Source of the DNA: Gnetum montanum
Lineage: Eukaryota; Streptophyta; Gnetopsida; Gnetales; Gnetaceae
Assembly: GCA_015680685.1 (NCBI GenBank)
Contig: MNCI01034797.1
Coordinates: forward strand, 258,998-322,997
Direction: 5' to 3'
Length of the DNA: 64,000 nt
Shown: piece after piece, positions 46,741 to 59,189 of the stretch
Position numbering within the stretch: position 1 is the first letter of the stretch
Layout: every line of letters starts with the position of its first letter
Made by a program: the position numbers and the translations under genes
Notes under the pieces: generated by a model
Databases searched by the model: none
What the model was told of the DNA's origin: nothing
Seen by the model: only the letters and a program-made list of their open reading frames with translations

Positions 46741-47259
46741 TGATGTGTTTGAGGGCTTTGGTGGACTGCAAGGTCAGAAGAAAGGTCTTTTCTTTGTTTG
46801 TGGTTTTGACCCGTTGGATGGGTTAACTGATTGCAGATTAACTACCCTTGTAGCATTTCTTTGATGTGGTTGTGTAGGCAATTCACCTTGCATGGATAAA
46901 GTAGGTGGTAGTTGTGTAGGAGGTGGAGGAGTAGGTGTAGGAACAAGAGGTGCATGAGGGTAGTAGGTGGTATTCCTCTTTGGATAGGGTGATTGGTATG
47001 TTTCAGGAGGGTAATGGTGAGATCAGTAAGCAACAATATAACCAAAGGAGTCCCTTGGAGATGAAGGTTGCTGAACATAGTAACTGTAGGAATCTAGTTT
47101 CCGGTAAGGGTATTGCTATCTTGGAGGTGACAAGGCTTGTGATTGCGGTTGCTGCCACTACTGATAAACTTTGTAAGGTTACAGAGGAGTTCCACTTGGG
47201 TAGTACTACTATTGGTGGAATTGTCACGTATTGCCTTATGAATAAGGCAATCTTTTAGG

Positions 47260-49174
47260 TGTTTGCCTTTGTGTAAGTCATGGATGCAAGGCATACACCC
47301 TAGATTCTTTCAAGTGTGATACAACTGGACAACATTCCTTAGGATGTTCATACTGGCAGACATCACATCCACCATCATCATTTGAATCACTATCCATAGC
47401 CATTGCTATTGCAACCATTTTACCTTTACACTTAGATATGATGCATTTAGCTTCCTTAAGTCTCTGATGCTCTCGCTCACCACCTTTCTCCTTGGACTCT
47501 TTAGCAATTTCTTAGACAACTTTAAACTTATTGTCCATGGAGTCCCATAACTAATGAACCTTGGCCATGACTTTTGATTGCAATTTTTGGAATGGCAAGG
47601 TTTTCTAATTCACCACCTCATGTTTAGTGAATTCATACTCACTGTAACAAAATTTAACCTTCTTTTTCTGAATAGAAGGATCTCTATTGTATTCTTTTGC
47701 ACTTTCACATTTTCTTAGCTCTCCCTCCTTTTTAGCTACCTGCTCAATTAATTTTTAAATTTTATGGGCACTTAACTTTGTCAATATCCCTTAGGCATAG
47801 ACACTAAGGGTTTTCCTGGTTTCGGACTGTAACCTATCTACGATATAGTAAAGTTTATCAAGCTAAGAGTATCCATGGCCAGAACACCTATGCAATAGAG
47901 AGTAGGATTGGCCAATCTCATGATTCCCTTGTTTCCACCCCGGAATTTGTTTCCTTAGATTGGATACTCGAGGGTACGTTTGATATTTGTCATTGAATAG
48001 TTCTAACATCGTACTCCATTGCCTGATTGATTCTGGTTCCAAGGATTGATACCAACTTTTTGCTTCCTTTATAAGTGTTCTTAAAAATAATTTTAGCTTT
48101 TGCTAGTCATTTTCAATGTTCTACAAGGCACATGCATCCTAGAAGGCCTAAAGATGATTTTGCAAATCAACACCCTATCCTCCCTTGAATCAAGGGATGT
48201 TGTTTATATCCAGCCTCTTTATTCTACTATCCTTCACATGCCTTGCTAGAATCCTCACAACCTCTACAATATTTACCATACCTCAAGTAGCAAGTAGAGG
48301 TTCATTAAGGCCATGATGGTGGTGCCTACGATGTTCCCTACTAGCCCTTCTTTCTTGATGATTGGCCTCTCTGGATTCCCCACATCTTTGATCACGACTA
48401 TCCCAATGGTCCCTTTTGTTATTCTGGCCCCGTCGATCACCTCCATCATGGTTATTTTTTCTACGACCATGATCTAAACTAGATGAAGAAAAAGAAAATA
48501 ATGAAGGAGAAGAAGAAGGGGAACTTGCTCCACGTTGGTGCCTATCATCCTTCCTTTAATGCTTGCGGCCACGATCACGATAATGATCTCATTTGTTCCC
48601 ATTTTTTTAACTTGCTTCACTAGATCCATTTGTCATTGGATCTATTTTGACCAGAACCTAGATTATGGATTGTGGATTGTACATTCTGGTTAAGGGCTTC
48701 TTGAACAGAGTCAAAGAGAGGAGAATCACTAAAGAAATGGTTGCCTTCATTAATNCCAAAGAGAGGAGAATCACTAAAGAAATGGTTACCTTGATTAATT
48801 GGGCCAAGCGGAGGTGAAAAGATGTTTGACCCCTTGCCTTTCATAAGCTCATGTTGGTGCTCTAGCTACCTATCCCTTAATATTTATGCTTTAGTGGGAT
48901 GATAATCCCTTGAGTTGGGATCTTACATCTTGTATTCTCCATGGAGATGTTGAAGCTTGTGTCGTGCAAGCATTAGCTAAAGCATTGCTGGAACAGATTG
49001 GTTAGGTGGAAACACAATGTTGCCTTCCATATTATGCCACTGCATTAGTTCATCTTGATGTAAGATGAAGGTAAAGTCTAGTACATACTCATCGGGATGA
49101 GCATATACCACTCGGTATTGTTGAGGTACTTGAACTACCCTAGGCGAAGATGGGCTCCTGTGAGAAGAAGACAT
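47260..49174 (-). pseudogene. gag: Element C gag, decayed
   Basis: ATG at 49174 opens MSSSHRSPSSPRVVQVPQQY. The N-terminal part contains DEYVLDFTFILHQDELMQW. A basic, R/D/H-rich section lies around 48550-48290. The capsid-like domain is around 48210-47820 (KLFLRTLIKEAKSWYQSLEP, MLELFNDKYQTYPRVSNLR). A zinc knuckle of C-x2-C-x3-H-x3-C spacing (CDVCQYEHPKEC) is at about 47370-47330. Several TAA/TAG codons interrupt the gene. An N at 48755 splits a 43-bp direct duplication that is probably an unmerged contig overlap. Confidence 0.75.
48712..48799. repeat. 43-bp direct duplication around the N at 48755
   Basis: 48712-48754 and 48757-48799 are the same sequence with two or three differences and abut the N. 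This is what two overlapping contig ends look like when a scaffolder fails to merge them. Confidence 0.75.
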
Positions 49175-49318
49175 TTTGTGCTAATAAATAGTGTGCAATT
49201 AAGATTTAATATAATAATAATAATAATAATTTTTATTTTCGTAAGATTTGACTCTCAGCATTCAAACAATGAGGTTACTAAATTTCACTAAGCTTAGATA
49301 GCACACGAAGAACAACAG

Positions 49319-49336
49319 TCTCGGCAACGGTGCCAA
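49319..49336 (-). other. Primer-binding site of element C (tRNA-Asp type)
   Basis: The minus strand reads TTGGCACCGTTGCCGAGA next to the 5' LTR, close to the site of element B. Confidence 0.8.
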
Positions 49337-50205
49337 TGATGAGCGGCAAGGTATCCCTACACCCAACCATACGAATCACAAGGATTCACATGCAATCTGG
49401 TTGAATTCCCTAGACTATAGTTACTAAGTACACTAGAGCTAAACAACGTGTGCATGCTATTCATTCGTTGTCTTCCCAGTCTCACTTGTGGAATGCAATT
49501 GTATGGTTAAGTGTAACTGAGGCATATGATTTTTATTATTTTGTGTTTTTCTGAATTACTCACCTAGAACAAGAATAAAAGTAGAAGTGATTAAAAGTAA
49601 AAGCGATTAATTGCTAAGGAAACTAAATTCTAATCTAGCCTAACACAAGTAGCCATTCCCACTTTTTGAACACATCCTAAACTTCATGCAAACACTGCTA
49701 GGCTATCAAATGCTAATTGTTTCTGAGCTACCAAATGTCACACATATGCTCGAAGAGGTTGTGCTTGTGTAATTTAATGATTTTCTTAATGGACCAAAAT
49801 GAATTGCTATGCTAACAACATGAAGGTAAAGTGCATAAAATAAAATATAAATGCATGAGAAAGGAAATCTCAAGTGCTACAAGGAATGGATCAAAGAGCT
49901 TGTCTTTACTGCCAACACAATAGTGTGCTCAAGTACATCAATTCTTGAATAAATATCCATTCACACTTAGACCTTCTACTACAGGCACTTGGGAAAATAT
50001 TCTAACTTTCAAATGGACAAACTAAAAGAGCTTTGCTACTGACTGCTAAAAATGTACGCCCAATTGTGTGCTTGCATACTGTATTTATAGACCTAGGAGT
50101 AACCATGTGATATCGAATGTACAATATTGCATCTTCGACCATGATATTGTGTACTCGATATCATGACCACCCCAATATTGGAGTGATGAAAAACACAATT
50201 TATCA
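49337..50205 (-). repeat. Element C 5' LTR (869 bp)
   Basis: On the minus strand it begins TGATAAATTG and ends CTCATCA. It aligns to 33379-33771 plus 40488-40993. The flank 'atgagctatt' at 50206 equals 12428 in the other copy of this DNA. Confidence 0.88.
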
Positions 50206-51302
50206 ATGAGCTATTCAAGTTACCAATGTTATTTTTAGGGAATTATATAGAAGATGTGTTCAAGTTGCATAAATATTGAACAAGTCTATTATACTTAGGA
50301 TTTATTGCTCCTAATGTATTTTGAACAAGTTCATTTGTTTGTCAAATCATTTAGGTTTACACAAGCATAAGGTATTGGCATCAGTATCATGGTTAACTAG
50401 CAACATGATTTTTTTTCAATAAAAGGTTATAACATTGAAAAAATTGAAATTGAACAAAGATCTTGGTCTTTATAAATACATATGGCAAAAAAGAATTCAT
50501 GTAATGAATTTCATTTTTTTNAATGCTTTTTTAAATCAAGAAACTTACTAAATGAGTATAAATGAGAATAGTTACTAAATCAATCAATCATCATCATCTT
50601 AGCCTTATTCTAAAAAAATGAAATTCATTACATGAATTCTTTTTTGCCATATGTATTTATAAAGACCAAGATCTTTGTTCAATTTCAATTTTTTCAATGT
50701 TATAACCTTTTATTGAAAAAAAATCATGTTGCTAGTTAACCATGATACTGATGCCAATACCTTATGCTTGTGTAAACCTAAATGATTTGACAAACAAATG
50801 AACTTGTTCAAAATACATTAGGAGCAATAAATCCTAAGTATAATAGACTTGTTCAATATTTATGCAACTTGAACACATCTTCTATATAATTCCCTAAAAA
50901 TAACATTGGTAACTTGAATAGCTCATTGATAAATTGTGTTTTTCATCACTCCAATATTGGGGTGGTCATGATATCGAGTACACAATATCATGGTCGAAGA
51001 TGCAATATTGTACATTCGATATCACATGGTTACTCCTAGGTCTATAAATACAGTATGCAAGCACACAATTGGGCGTACATTTTTAGCAGTCAGTAGCAAA
51101 GCTCTTTTAGTTTGTCCATTTGAAAGTTAGAATATTTTCCCAAGTGCCTGTAGTAGAAGGTCTAAGTGTGAATGGATATTTATTCAAGAATTGATGTACT
51201 TGAGCACACTATTGTGTTGGCAGTAAAGACAAGCTCTTTGATCCATTCCTTGTAGCACTTGAGATTTCCTTTCTCATGCATTTATATTTTATTTTATGCA
51301 CT
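49830..51302. repeat. 691-bp perfect inverted repeat bounded by N bases (misoriented contig)
   Basis: 49830-50520 is matched in reverse complement by 50612-51302, each 691 bp, with no mismatch in the parts I compared. The 91-base spacer begins with the N at 50521. Reverse-complemented, the spacer continues colinearly with the paralogue at 12749-12838. The contig 50522-51302 is therefore a flipped, overlapping copy of its neighbour. Confidence 0.9.
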
Positions 51303-53260
51303 NCAATAGTGCAGAATATACTTCTAATAGTTTCTCCTCTTGTTTTAAAGATGAAAACATCCATCATCAAAAGAGAGTCCTTGGAATAGCTCAACAAAAT
51401 GGTGTAACAAAATGATCTAACATAACAAGATTGTCATGAATATAACTCATTCCATAAAGTACTTTATAGGATGTGAACCATACCTATGGGTAAAAGAAAG
51501 TAACATATTAGTGTATTTTAGCAATTGGACTGGTCCACTTAGCCAGAATGATAAATCATCATATGAGAAATTGATGGGTTAAAATCCCACCTCAATTTTC
51601 CCTACCATTTCTCCAACCAACCCTCTCAACCATGCTTTAGTTTTAATTTAATAAAGTAGAAAGCCCATTGGTCAAAAGCTTCCTTTTAAAATTAAGAGAG
51701 ATGCAAAGGTGGGAACAAAACAATTTCATCTTTGCCTAGGAAGGAATAGGCAGATAAAGAAAGATGCTTCTGCTAACTTAGCTTGAGAACCTGCAAGAAA
51801 CATTTTACATGAGACCCACATGGATGCATAAATCACATTGAACTATCATTTTATGTGGAATGTCACTGAATTTTTCATGGGAATACCTTAACAAAATGGT
51901 GTAACAAAAAGATGTAACATAATAGGATTGTCATGGATATAACTCATTCCACAAAGTACTTTATATAGGGTGTGGACCATACCTATGGGTAAAAGAAAGT
52001 AACATAGCAGTGTATTTTAGCAATTGGATTGGTCCACTTAGCTAAAATGAAGAATCACGGTATTGGAAATTGATGGGTTAAAACCCCACCTCAATTTTCC
52101 CTGTCATTTCTCCAACTGACCTGTTCAACCACATTTTAGTTTTATTTTAGTATAAAGCCCATTGGTCAAAAGTTTCCTTTTAAAATTAAGAGAGATGCAA
52201 AGGTGGGAACAAAACAATTTCATCTTTGCCTAGGAAGGAATAGCCAGATAAAAAAGATGCTTTTGCTAACTCAGCCTGAGAACCGGCAAGAAATTTTTTA
52301 CGCAAGACCCACATGGATGCATAAATCACACTCAACTATCATTTGATGTGAAATGTTACTTACTTTTTCATGAGAATAACTTAACAAAATGGTGTAACCA
52401 AAAGATGTAACATAACAGGATTTTCATGGATCACAGGATGTGAACCATATGTATGGGTAAAAGGAAGTAACATAGCAGTGTATTTTAACAATTATACTGG
52501 TCCACTAGCCAAAATGAAGAATCACCTTATGAGAAATTGATGGGTTAAAACCCTACCTCAATTTTCTCTACCATCTCTCCGACGGACCCTCTTAACCACG
52601 TTTTAGTTTTACTTTAATAAAGTATAAAGCTCATTGGTCAGAAGTTTCCTTTTAGTTTTACTTTAATAAAGTATAAAGCCCATTGGTCAGAAGTTTCCTT
52701 TTAAAATTAAGAGATGCAAAGGTGCTAACAAAACAATTTCATCCTTGCCGAGGAAGAAATAGCCATATAAAAAAAGATGCTTCTGCTAGAACCTGCAAGA
52801 AACTTTTTACACAAGACCCACATGGATGCGTAAATCACACTGAACTATCATTTTATGTGGAATGTCACTGAATTTTTCATGGGAATAACTTTGGAGTGGC
52901 CCTAAAGGTAAGAAGGCAAAACTAATCTGCTAAAAAGTAAAATCTAAAAATTAAGAGAGATGCATAGGTGAGAGCAAAACAAATTCATATTGCCAAGGAA
53001 GGAATATAATCACACCAGATGAAGAAAAATGTTTCTGCTATTTCAGCCTGAGAACCGCAAGAAATTCTTTACACACTTAAATGAAGAGGCCCACACACTT
53101 AGCTATCATTTTATGCGCAATGTCAACTGAATTTTTCGTGGGAATAACTTCAAGCGGCAGCAAAGGTAAGAAGGCAAGGCACTAATCCACTAAAACTTAA
53201 AAGGTAACTTGAGATCCGTTTCCCCTGGGACAACACTTCTAAATGATGGTACCACCGAAT
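50206..53260. repeat. Second copy of the DNA at 12.4-33.2 kb (without element A)
   Basis: 50206-50520 corresponds to 12428-12745, 51304 onward to 13815 onward, and the end 'ggtaccaccgaatc' at 53261 to 33180. It contains its own ~490-bp repeat array (unit starts near 51397, 51894 and 52385). The equivalent of 12839-13814 is missing at the N joins. No gene is seen in it. Confidence 0.75.
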
Positions 53261-53303
53261 CCGCCTCAAATCTTTAGAAATTGGAATAACTCACTTTGGA
53301 AGA

Positions 53304-54390
53304 TTGATGAGTACCTATAATTTAGAAATCCTGCACATTTGCCATGACCGAGATACCATATTGCCCATTAAATACCTTACCATTTCTTTGTTGCCACAAG
53401 CTTTGAAGTTTCAGCTTGCTTGCAGTAAGGTAAAAGTTGTTGCTGTTGCGGTTACACATCTCAACAATTTATTTTGTTGTGTTTGCAGTCTTTACAGAAG
53501 TCATCAGAAATGGGCGAGTGTGGATGGGCCAGAAGATTTTGGAGGTTTCAATGCAGTCCCACGTCCAGCCATCATGACGATGAGCAACCTTCAACCAGTG
53601 GTACAGCCCATATTTCAAGAACTATGCCTGCTTCGGATCCCTTTGAGTCACTCCAACAAGTGAAGTGAACGTGAGAGAAGAGTGTGATTAAATTTTGATA
53701 AGTTTAAGAAAGATAGAGGTGAGTTTTATGGCTGGCCCATGAAGTTTATATTTGGTCTAATAGGTTTAAAAGACTTGTTGATGTTATATCTCTAGCGTGT
53801 TCAGGATGATGGAGACCTAGAAAAAAGGAAGCAGACGTCATCAAGCGGAGAGAGGAGATTTTGGCTTGGGATTGCATGTTTGCTTATTTTACAAGAGTTC
53901 TTCATTATAGAAAGAGAGCCAAACCCCCTGGTCCTGGTATCTATTTGTTGTTTTGTAAATTTTAATGGTTTCTGAGGTTTCAGTGCAATGAGCCTTGCAA
54001 TATCAATGTCAATTCGTTACATTGCAAGATATTTACGATCATTCTGTTTAATGCAGAAGTTATACTTTCCCAAGGGAGAAAACGATATAAGTACACTTGT
54101 ATATATGATATTTAGAAATGTGCCAAGGGGTCATCAGCGCATCCTTTCGATGGGTGCTTCCTTGGAAATGTGGCCTAAAATTGATCCTAAGAATGTTTGG
54201 AAGTTTTCCAAATAATGTGTTCACTAGGAAAGCTGTTACATGATCTGAAATGTCCTTTGACACCAATCCCAGAGCTCCACAAAGAATTAGAAAAAGGTCC
54301 AAAGTTTTTGGTGGAAGGATCCATAATGTGTGCCCTTCATGCTAATTGCCTTCATCTCACAACGTGTGCATGTTTGTTGTTTACTTGAGC
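53304..54390 (+). other. Possible decayed host-gene exons, unidentified
   Basis: Several segments look exon-like. A frame reading LEILHICHDRDTILPIKYLT and then SLLPQALKFQLACSK ends at 'gtaaaag' (53431). A 'tttgcag' acceptor at about 53488 leads into QKSSEMGECGWARRFWRFQC, open to TGA at 53666. A frame reading IFRNVPRGHQRILSMGASLE lies near 54110-54170. I do not recognise the family, and the exon chain cannot be phased with confidence. They could also be remnants of a mobile element. Confidence 0.25.
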
Positions 54391-54668
54391 TTTTTGACTC
54401 ATATTATGCTGAATTGAATGTGTTTGCTACTTAGCTTTTGATTTTACTTGCATTGATTTTTCTCTCCCTTGTTTATTTTTTTGAAATTTATGAGTTAGTT
54501 TAGAAACTTTATATAAAAACACTAAATTGCTTATCATTCAAGAAGAGGAGTTATAGATAAAGAAATTTGCCATTAAACAGGGAATCACCAATAGCAGATC
54601 CCAAAGGTGATAGCTTCATGGAACCAAAAGACGCCCAACTGTTTAAAAGAAAATCTGCCGTCCTGTCG

Positions 54669-55130
54669 ATGGTTCCTGTTTCTCTCTCCTTATTTTTTTT
54701 TCATGCTTTATTTCTTTCTCTCTCTATCACTTGGTCACATGGCTCTCTCCAGGTGAGACTATTCCCGGGTTTCCGTACCCATACAGGAGGCGCCCTAGGC
54801 AATAGTCTCCTCAAACGAGTTTATGGTTCCTGTTTCTCTCTCCTTATTTTTTTTTCATGCTTTATTTCTTTCTCTCTCTATCACTTGGTCACATGGCTCT
54901 CTCCAGGTGAGACTATTCCCGGGTTTCCGTACCCATACAGGAGGCGCCCTAGGCAATAGTCTCCTCAAACGAGTTTATGGTTCCTGTTTCTCTCTCCTTA
55001 TTTTTTTTTCATGCTTTATTTCTTTCTCTCTCTATCACTTGGTCACATGGCTCTCTCCAGGTGAGACTATTCCCGGGTTTCCGTACCCATACAGGAGGCG
55101 CCCTAGGCAATAGTCTCCTCAAACGAGTTT
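54669..55130 (+). repeat. Perfect triplicate tandem repeat, 3 x 154 bp
   Basis: Copies start at 54669, 54823 and 54977 and appear identical. Each holds a CT-rich tract and a potential hairpin, 'gagactatt' ... 'aatagtctc', around a GC-rich core (cccgggtttccgtacccata). The period is not a multiple of three, so the ORFs that cross it are incidental. Identity of the copies implies recent amplification or an assembly effect. Confidence 0.9.
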
Positions 55131-55429
55131 TTCCGGTGTTGGCATGACCAAAATTTATGCATCAACATAAAAGTAGCAGGTTAAACTCTTCACATCATGG
55201 GGATAAAATTAAGAGAGATGCATTCATGTTTCTGAAATCTGCATTCACTTCACACTCTTCGCTTGTTGGGGATAAAGACGGTGCCTGAGGAATGGGCGAA
55301 GGAAATGGTTAAACTAAGGGTTTGACATTCTTGGTCCTCAACGTGTGGGATTTACATCACCAATCTAGGTTTTGGCATTTTGCCCAAAATGTTGAGATTT
55401 TTTGCACTAACACCTTGGAAACATTGGAG

Positions 55430-55935
55430 AAGAAGAGAGAAGAAAAGGGACACTTCAGGAGTAGAAACTTGGAGACACTTCGGGAATTTTTGAGACATTT
55501 GATACGCATGAACTTTGGAGACAAAGACAGGAGGAGAAACTTCCAGACACTTCTCGAACTTTTGAGAGGAATGAGCTTTGGAGACGAAGAACTTTCGAGA
55601 CGCATGGAACTTTTGAGGCCCGACGAAGACAGGAGGAGGGAACATCAGAAACCTTGGAGGAGGAATATCAGAAATTTTTGGAACTTTTGAGACACAACGA
55701 AGACAGGAGGGAACATTAAAAACCTTGGAGGAGGGAATTACGGAAACTTTTGAGACGCAGGAACTTGGAACATCAGAAACTTTGGAGATGAAGACAGGAG
55801 GAACTTGGGACATTAGAACCTTTGGACAGGAGGAGGGGAGAGGAGGAACTTGGCACATTAGAAACTTTGAACAGGAGGAGGGGACAGCAAAAACTTTGGA
55901 GGCGAAGACAGGAAGAACTTGGAGACAATTCAAGA
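55430..55935 (+). repeat. Purine-rich degenerate minisatellite
   Basis: About 500 bp are built from the words 'ggaacttttgagac', 'gaagacaggagga' and 'gaaacttggag' in irregular order with a period of roughly 35-50 bp. The strand bias is strong: A and G on +. Because the words lack stop codons, long ORFs appear on both strands (for example 55933-55352 minus). They show no protein family. Confidence 0.75.
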
Positions 55936-55939
55936 AGTT

Positions 55940-58049
55940 CGACGTAGGATTGAGACAGAAGACAGGAATCAGTTCATGTTCTCAATTTACAGCTCTGTTG
56001 TTGCATGTATGTATTTTAAAATTACTATTTACACCGTACATGTTAGATTATGTTTTTCCTTATCCATTACCGGTGGAAGATGCAACAGAAATAACAAATA
56101 GAAATGATAATAATCATTAATATTATTTTTATAATGAGTCAATTATATCCTTAGTTAATTAATGTCCATATCTTGTAGTTTTCAAGTCATGGCTTTATTT
56201 CAAAAAGGATTAATCACTGATTTTTAACAAAGATAATCAATAATAATAACTATAAATATTTATTTTACTGCAATTAGTTAGGTATCATGTATTTTGTTAG
56301 TAATAGGTTTATTTCAAAAAGAGTATGTTTATCAAGATCTATAACTTGGCTTTTCATGCAAAGGTGTCCTTACCACTAAGCTAATCTCAACAATAGGTGT
56401 TAGCCTAGTTGTAAGACTCTTGATTTAGAAACTTCAACTCATGGGTTTAATTCTACTGGTTAACCAACCTTAAAAAAATAAGATCCAATGGATCTAGTTG
56501 CTGTTATGGGCTTATTTTGATTTATAAAATTAGAACCAAAATTTGGTTCCAATAACACCTTGATTATGAATAATTATATTAAATCATTGTTAAATCTTTA
56601 ACTTACCTTCCAAAAGACCCAATGGATCCACTTGCTCTTATAGCCTTATTTTGACCACTAAGACCCCTTGAATCTTGTTTACATCCACTAAGACCCCTTG
56701 AATCTAGAATTCATTTAATAATGTATCTTTTTAAATTTATAACTCAATGTTACCAAGTGGAGTCAAACCTATGACCTGGGATTACCAAGCTAACACCCTT
56801 GCCACTAACCTCAATAATTAGTGCATCCATTCTCTATTTTTTATGTTTTTCATTTTGTTTTTTCCATCAATGATAATTAAGTTGTGAGAAATTTTTAAAT
56901 TTTGATTTCAATTTCTTATTTTTAGTTGATAAGTCAAACATTTATTTATTAATTCCCTTTGTTAAGAAATTTCCTTCTCATTTGCTAAATTTCATCCAAC
57001 TAGAACAACAATATAAAATAACAAAATGAATACAAACAAAATAGTTTTCAATCCTATTTCTAAGAATTTCACTTTTTTCAATAATAGAACATTGATGCTA
57101 GATACTAAATAGTTGGTGACATTTTTTGAAATGCCTCTAAAAAAGCAATTGTTTATATTTTTTACTATTTAACAATGCCACCTCTAATAGATTTCTTGGA
57201 AATATTTTAGAAATATGTTAGTGGCATTTTTTTAAAAAAACATCTTAGTTGGACCTTTATAACGAAGGCTTGTATGCATTTTTAAAAAATGTTATTAATA
57301 TCATTTTGGAGGCTTTTTTAAAAAGCTCCTCTAGAAGTGTAAAAGATATTTCCAAAAAGCATGTTAGAAAGATTCATTTTTATTAAATAGAAAAAATATT
57401 TAAAACACCTCTTCTACATTTTACAAGGGTTTGTAGAAGAGGTGTTATGCAAAAATACCTTTAAAGATGCTCTTCCTTGTATCAAAACATATCCATTTCA
57501 AAGATAATCTCATTAACTCTTTAAAAATTAGAAGATGATATTTTTGTTGATCTTTATCTTGAGAGGGTTTAACTTTACTATTAAAGTCTCTACTTTTTCC
57601 TACTTGACATTATCGTTACCTATATACACTCCTTGTAGCTGATTTCAAATTTGCATAGTTATCTTCAAGTGCATGATCTTGAAAACAAATCCATAACCTA
57701 GGTTACAAATTAGAGTATTTCTTGCCTAGGCCACATTATCAACATTGGTGAGTTCTTTGGAAATAACTTTCCAAACCTTATTATCTTAGGCTTCTAAGTA
57801 GGCCTCCATTCTAAAATGTTAGAAAAATCTAATCCAAAGAATAGTGGAATTTTGTTAGTTGTAAAGCCAAGACTTTGTACCATATTAAGAAAATAAGGTA
57901 TCATTATAAACTATTAAGTCCAAAGTATTTAACTTGGTCTACTACTAGGTGTTATTTATTACAACCATTTTCAGGAAGTTGCAAAGGTACTAAGGAGTGA
58001 CGTTAACAAAAATTTAACCTAAAAAATATAGGAAAAAAACATAGGTAAG
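55940..58049. other. AT-rich DNA without visible genes
   Basis: Nothing codes convincingly. There is a ~28-bp doublet ('cactaagaccccttgaatct') around 56660-56705. Element F starts at 58050. Confidence 0.5.
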
Positions 58050-58922
58050 TGATGAGTGGTGAGTATACCCTATGCCCAACAATACGAATTACAAACATTT
58101 ACACGTAATCCAGTCAAATTATGTAGACCTTAGCTCTCTAAGTGTACATCTTCTAGGATAGTGAATCTAGGGAAATGATCATTGTCTTCTTGGTTCCACT
58201 CATATAAGTACAAGCATATGGTTAAGTGTAACCAAGGCACATGATTTGTATAATTTTATATTTTGTATCTATTTTTATGAGTGTCAAAAAAAGTAATTAA
58301 GTATTAATTAATCTAATAAACTATCTAATGTCTTATGCTAATTCCTAGCATAAGTATATGATCCCACCTACTATACACATCTTGAACATGTCACAATGTT
58401 GCTATGTTACCAATTGCAAATACTACTAGGATTACCAAGCATTAATGTATGCTTGAGGTGGTTGTACTTATGTGTATTAATAAGTCATATTTAATTAATT
58501 AGCTAAGTACATGAAAGTAAATTACATTGAAAGTAAAGTGCATTAAGGTAAATATTAAGCTAATTCCAAATGCTGCAAGGTTTATCAAGAGGCTCGTCAT
58601 TATTGCTGTTACACCAAAGTGTCCAGGTACATCATTGTTCGAATAAGGATTTGTACACTTCTTGATCCCTACTATGGGCACTTAGAAAATATTCTAATTG
58701 TTGGGAAAGAAAACTACAAGAACTTTACTAAGCTACTAAATGAATGATGCCATAAATGTGGTGGGTGTATGCATTTATATAGGCAGACATAGACACGTTG
58801 TTGATGCATATGCATCAACACATCACCCCATGCATCAATTCATCACCCATGCATTGATGGGTATATGTCAATGGGGATGCATCAACATGACCTCATTATT
58901 GTATCCAAAAAATGATTCATCA
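58050..58922 (-). repeat. Element F 3' LTR (873 bp)
   Basis: It starts TGATGAGTGG at the low end and ends ATTCATCA at 58922. It has the same block order as the C LTR, but in place of the 'gatatc' palindromes its U3 carries 'atgcatcaacacatcacc' repeats at about 58800-58880. The 5-bp flank on the low side is GTAAG. Confidence 0.8.
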
Positions 58923-59189
58923 TGCCTCCATGATTCATTGAAGCTCTTTCTCAAGTAAACAAAAGGAGGAACAAGCTTCTTACACAATTTGGAAAGGTAT
59001 GGAACTAGTGACTGATTGATTGACTGAAAATGATGCTAAGTGCTCAAGTGTACAAATTTACAATATTTATAAAAATAGGTGTTCATGAAAAAAAATTGAA
59101 TACCTTTACAAAAATGAATAGCTAAAATTCCTTTGATGGTTTGAAGATGAGAAGAAAATAAAATGGTCCTAGGAGGTGGAGGGTCTTGA

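Larger units (their letters stand above)
33379..50205 (-). mobile_element. Element C: Athila-type Ty3/gypsy element, carrying B
   Basis: Minus-strand order: 5' LTR 50205-49337, tRNA-Asp-type primer site, gag, protease, RT, RNase H, integrase, 2.3 kb of 3' noncoding DNA, polypurine tract, 3' LTR 40993-40488 plus 33771-33379. Integrase after RNase H places it in Ty3/gypsy. RT motifs (SLPFINQVLDTILRHSYY, DGYSGYNQI, FMDDFS) and the primer site fit Athila. The 3' LTR is followed by another primer site and gag fragment (33181-33378) instead of a target duplication, so the block is a recombined LTR-internal-LTR-internal array. The coding region is full of stops. Confidence 0.85.

Noticed and set aside
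54567-55113. ORF across the 154-bp repeats as a repeat protein
   Set aside because: The period is not divisible by three, so each copy is read in another frame.
55352-55933. 193-codon minus ORF as a cysteine/proline-rich protein
   Set aside because: It is the complement of a simple purine-rich repeat, and several frames are open at once.
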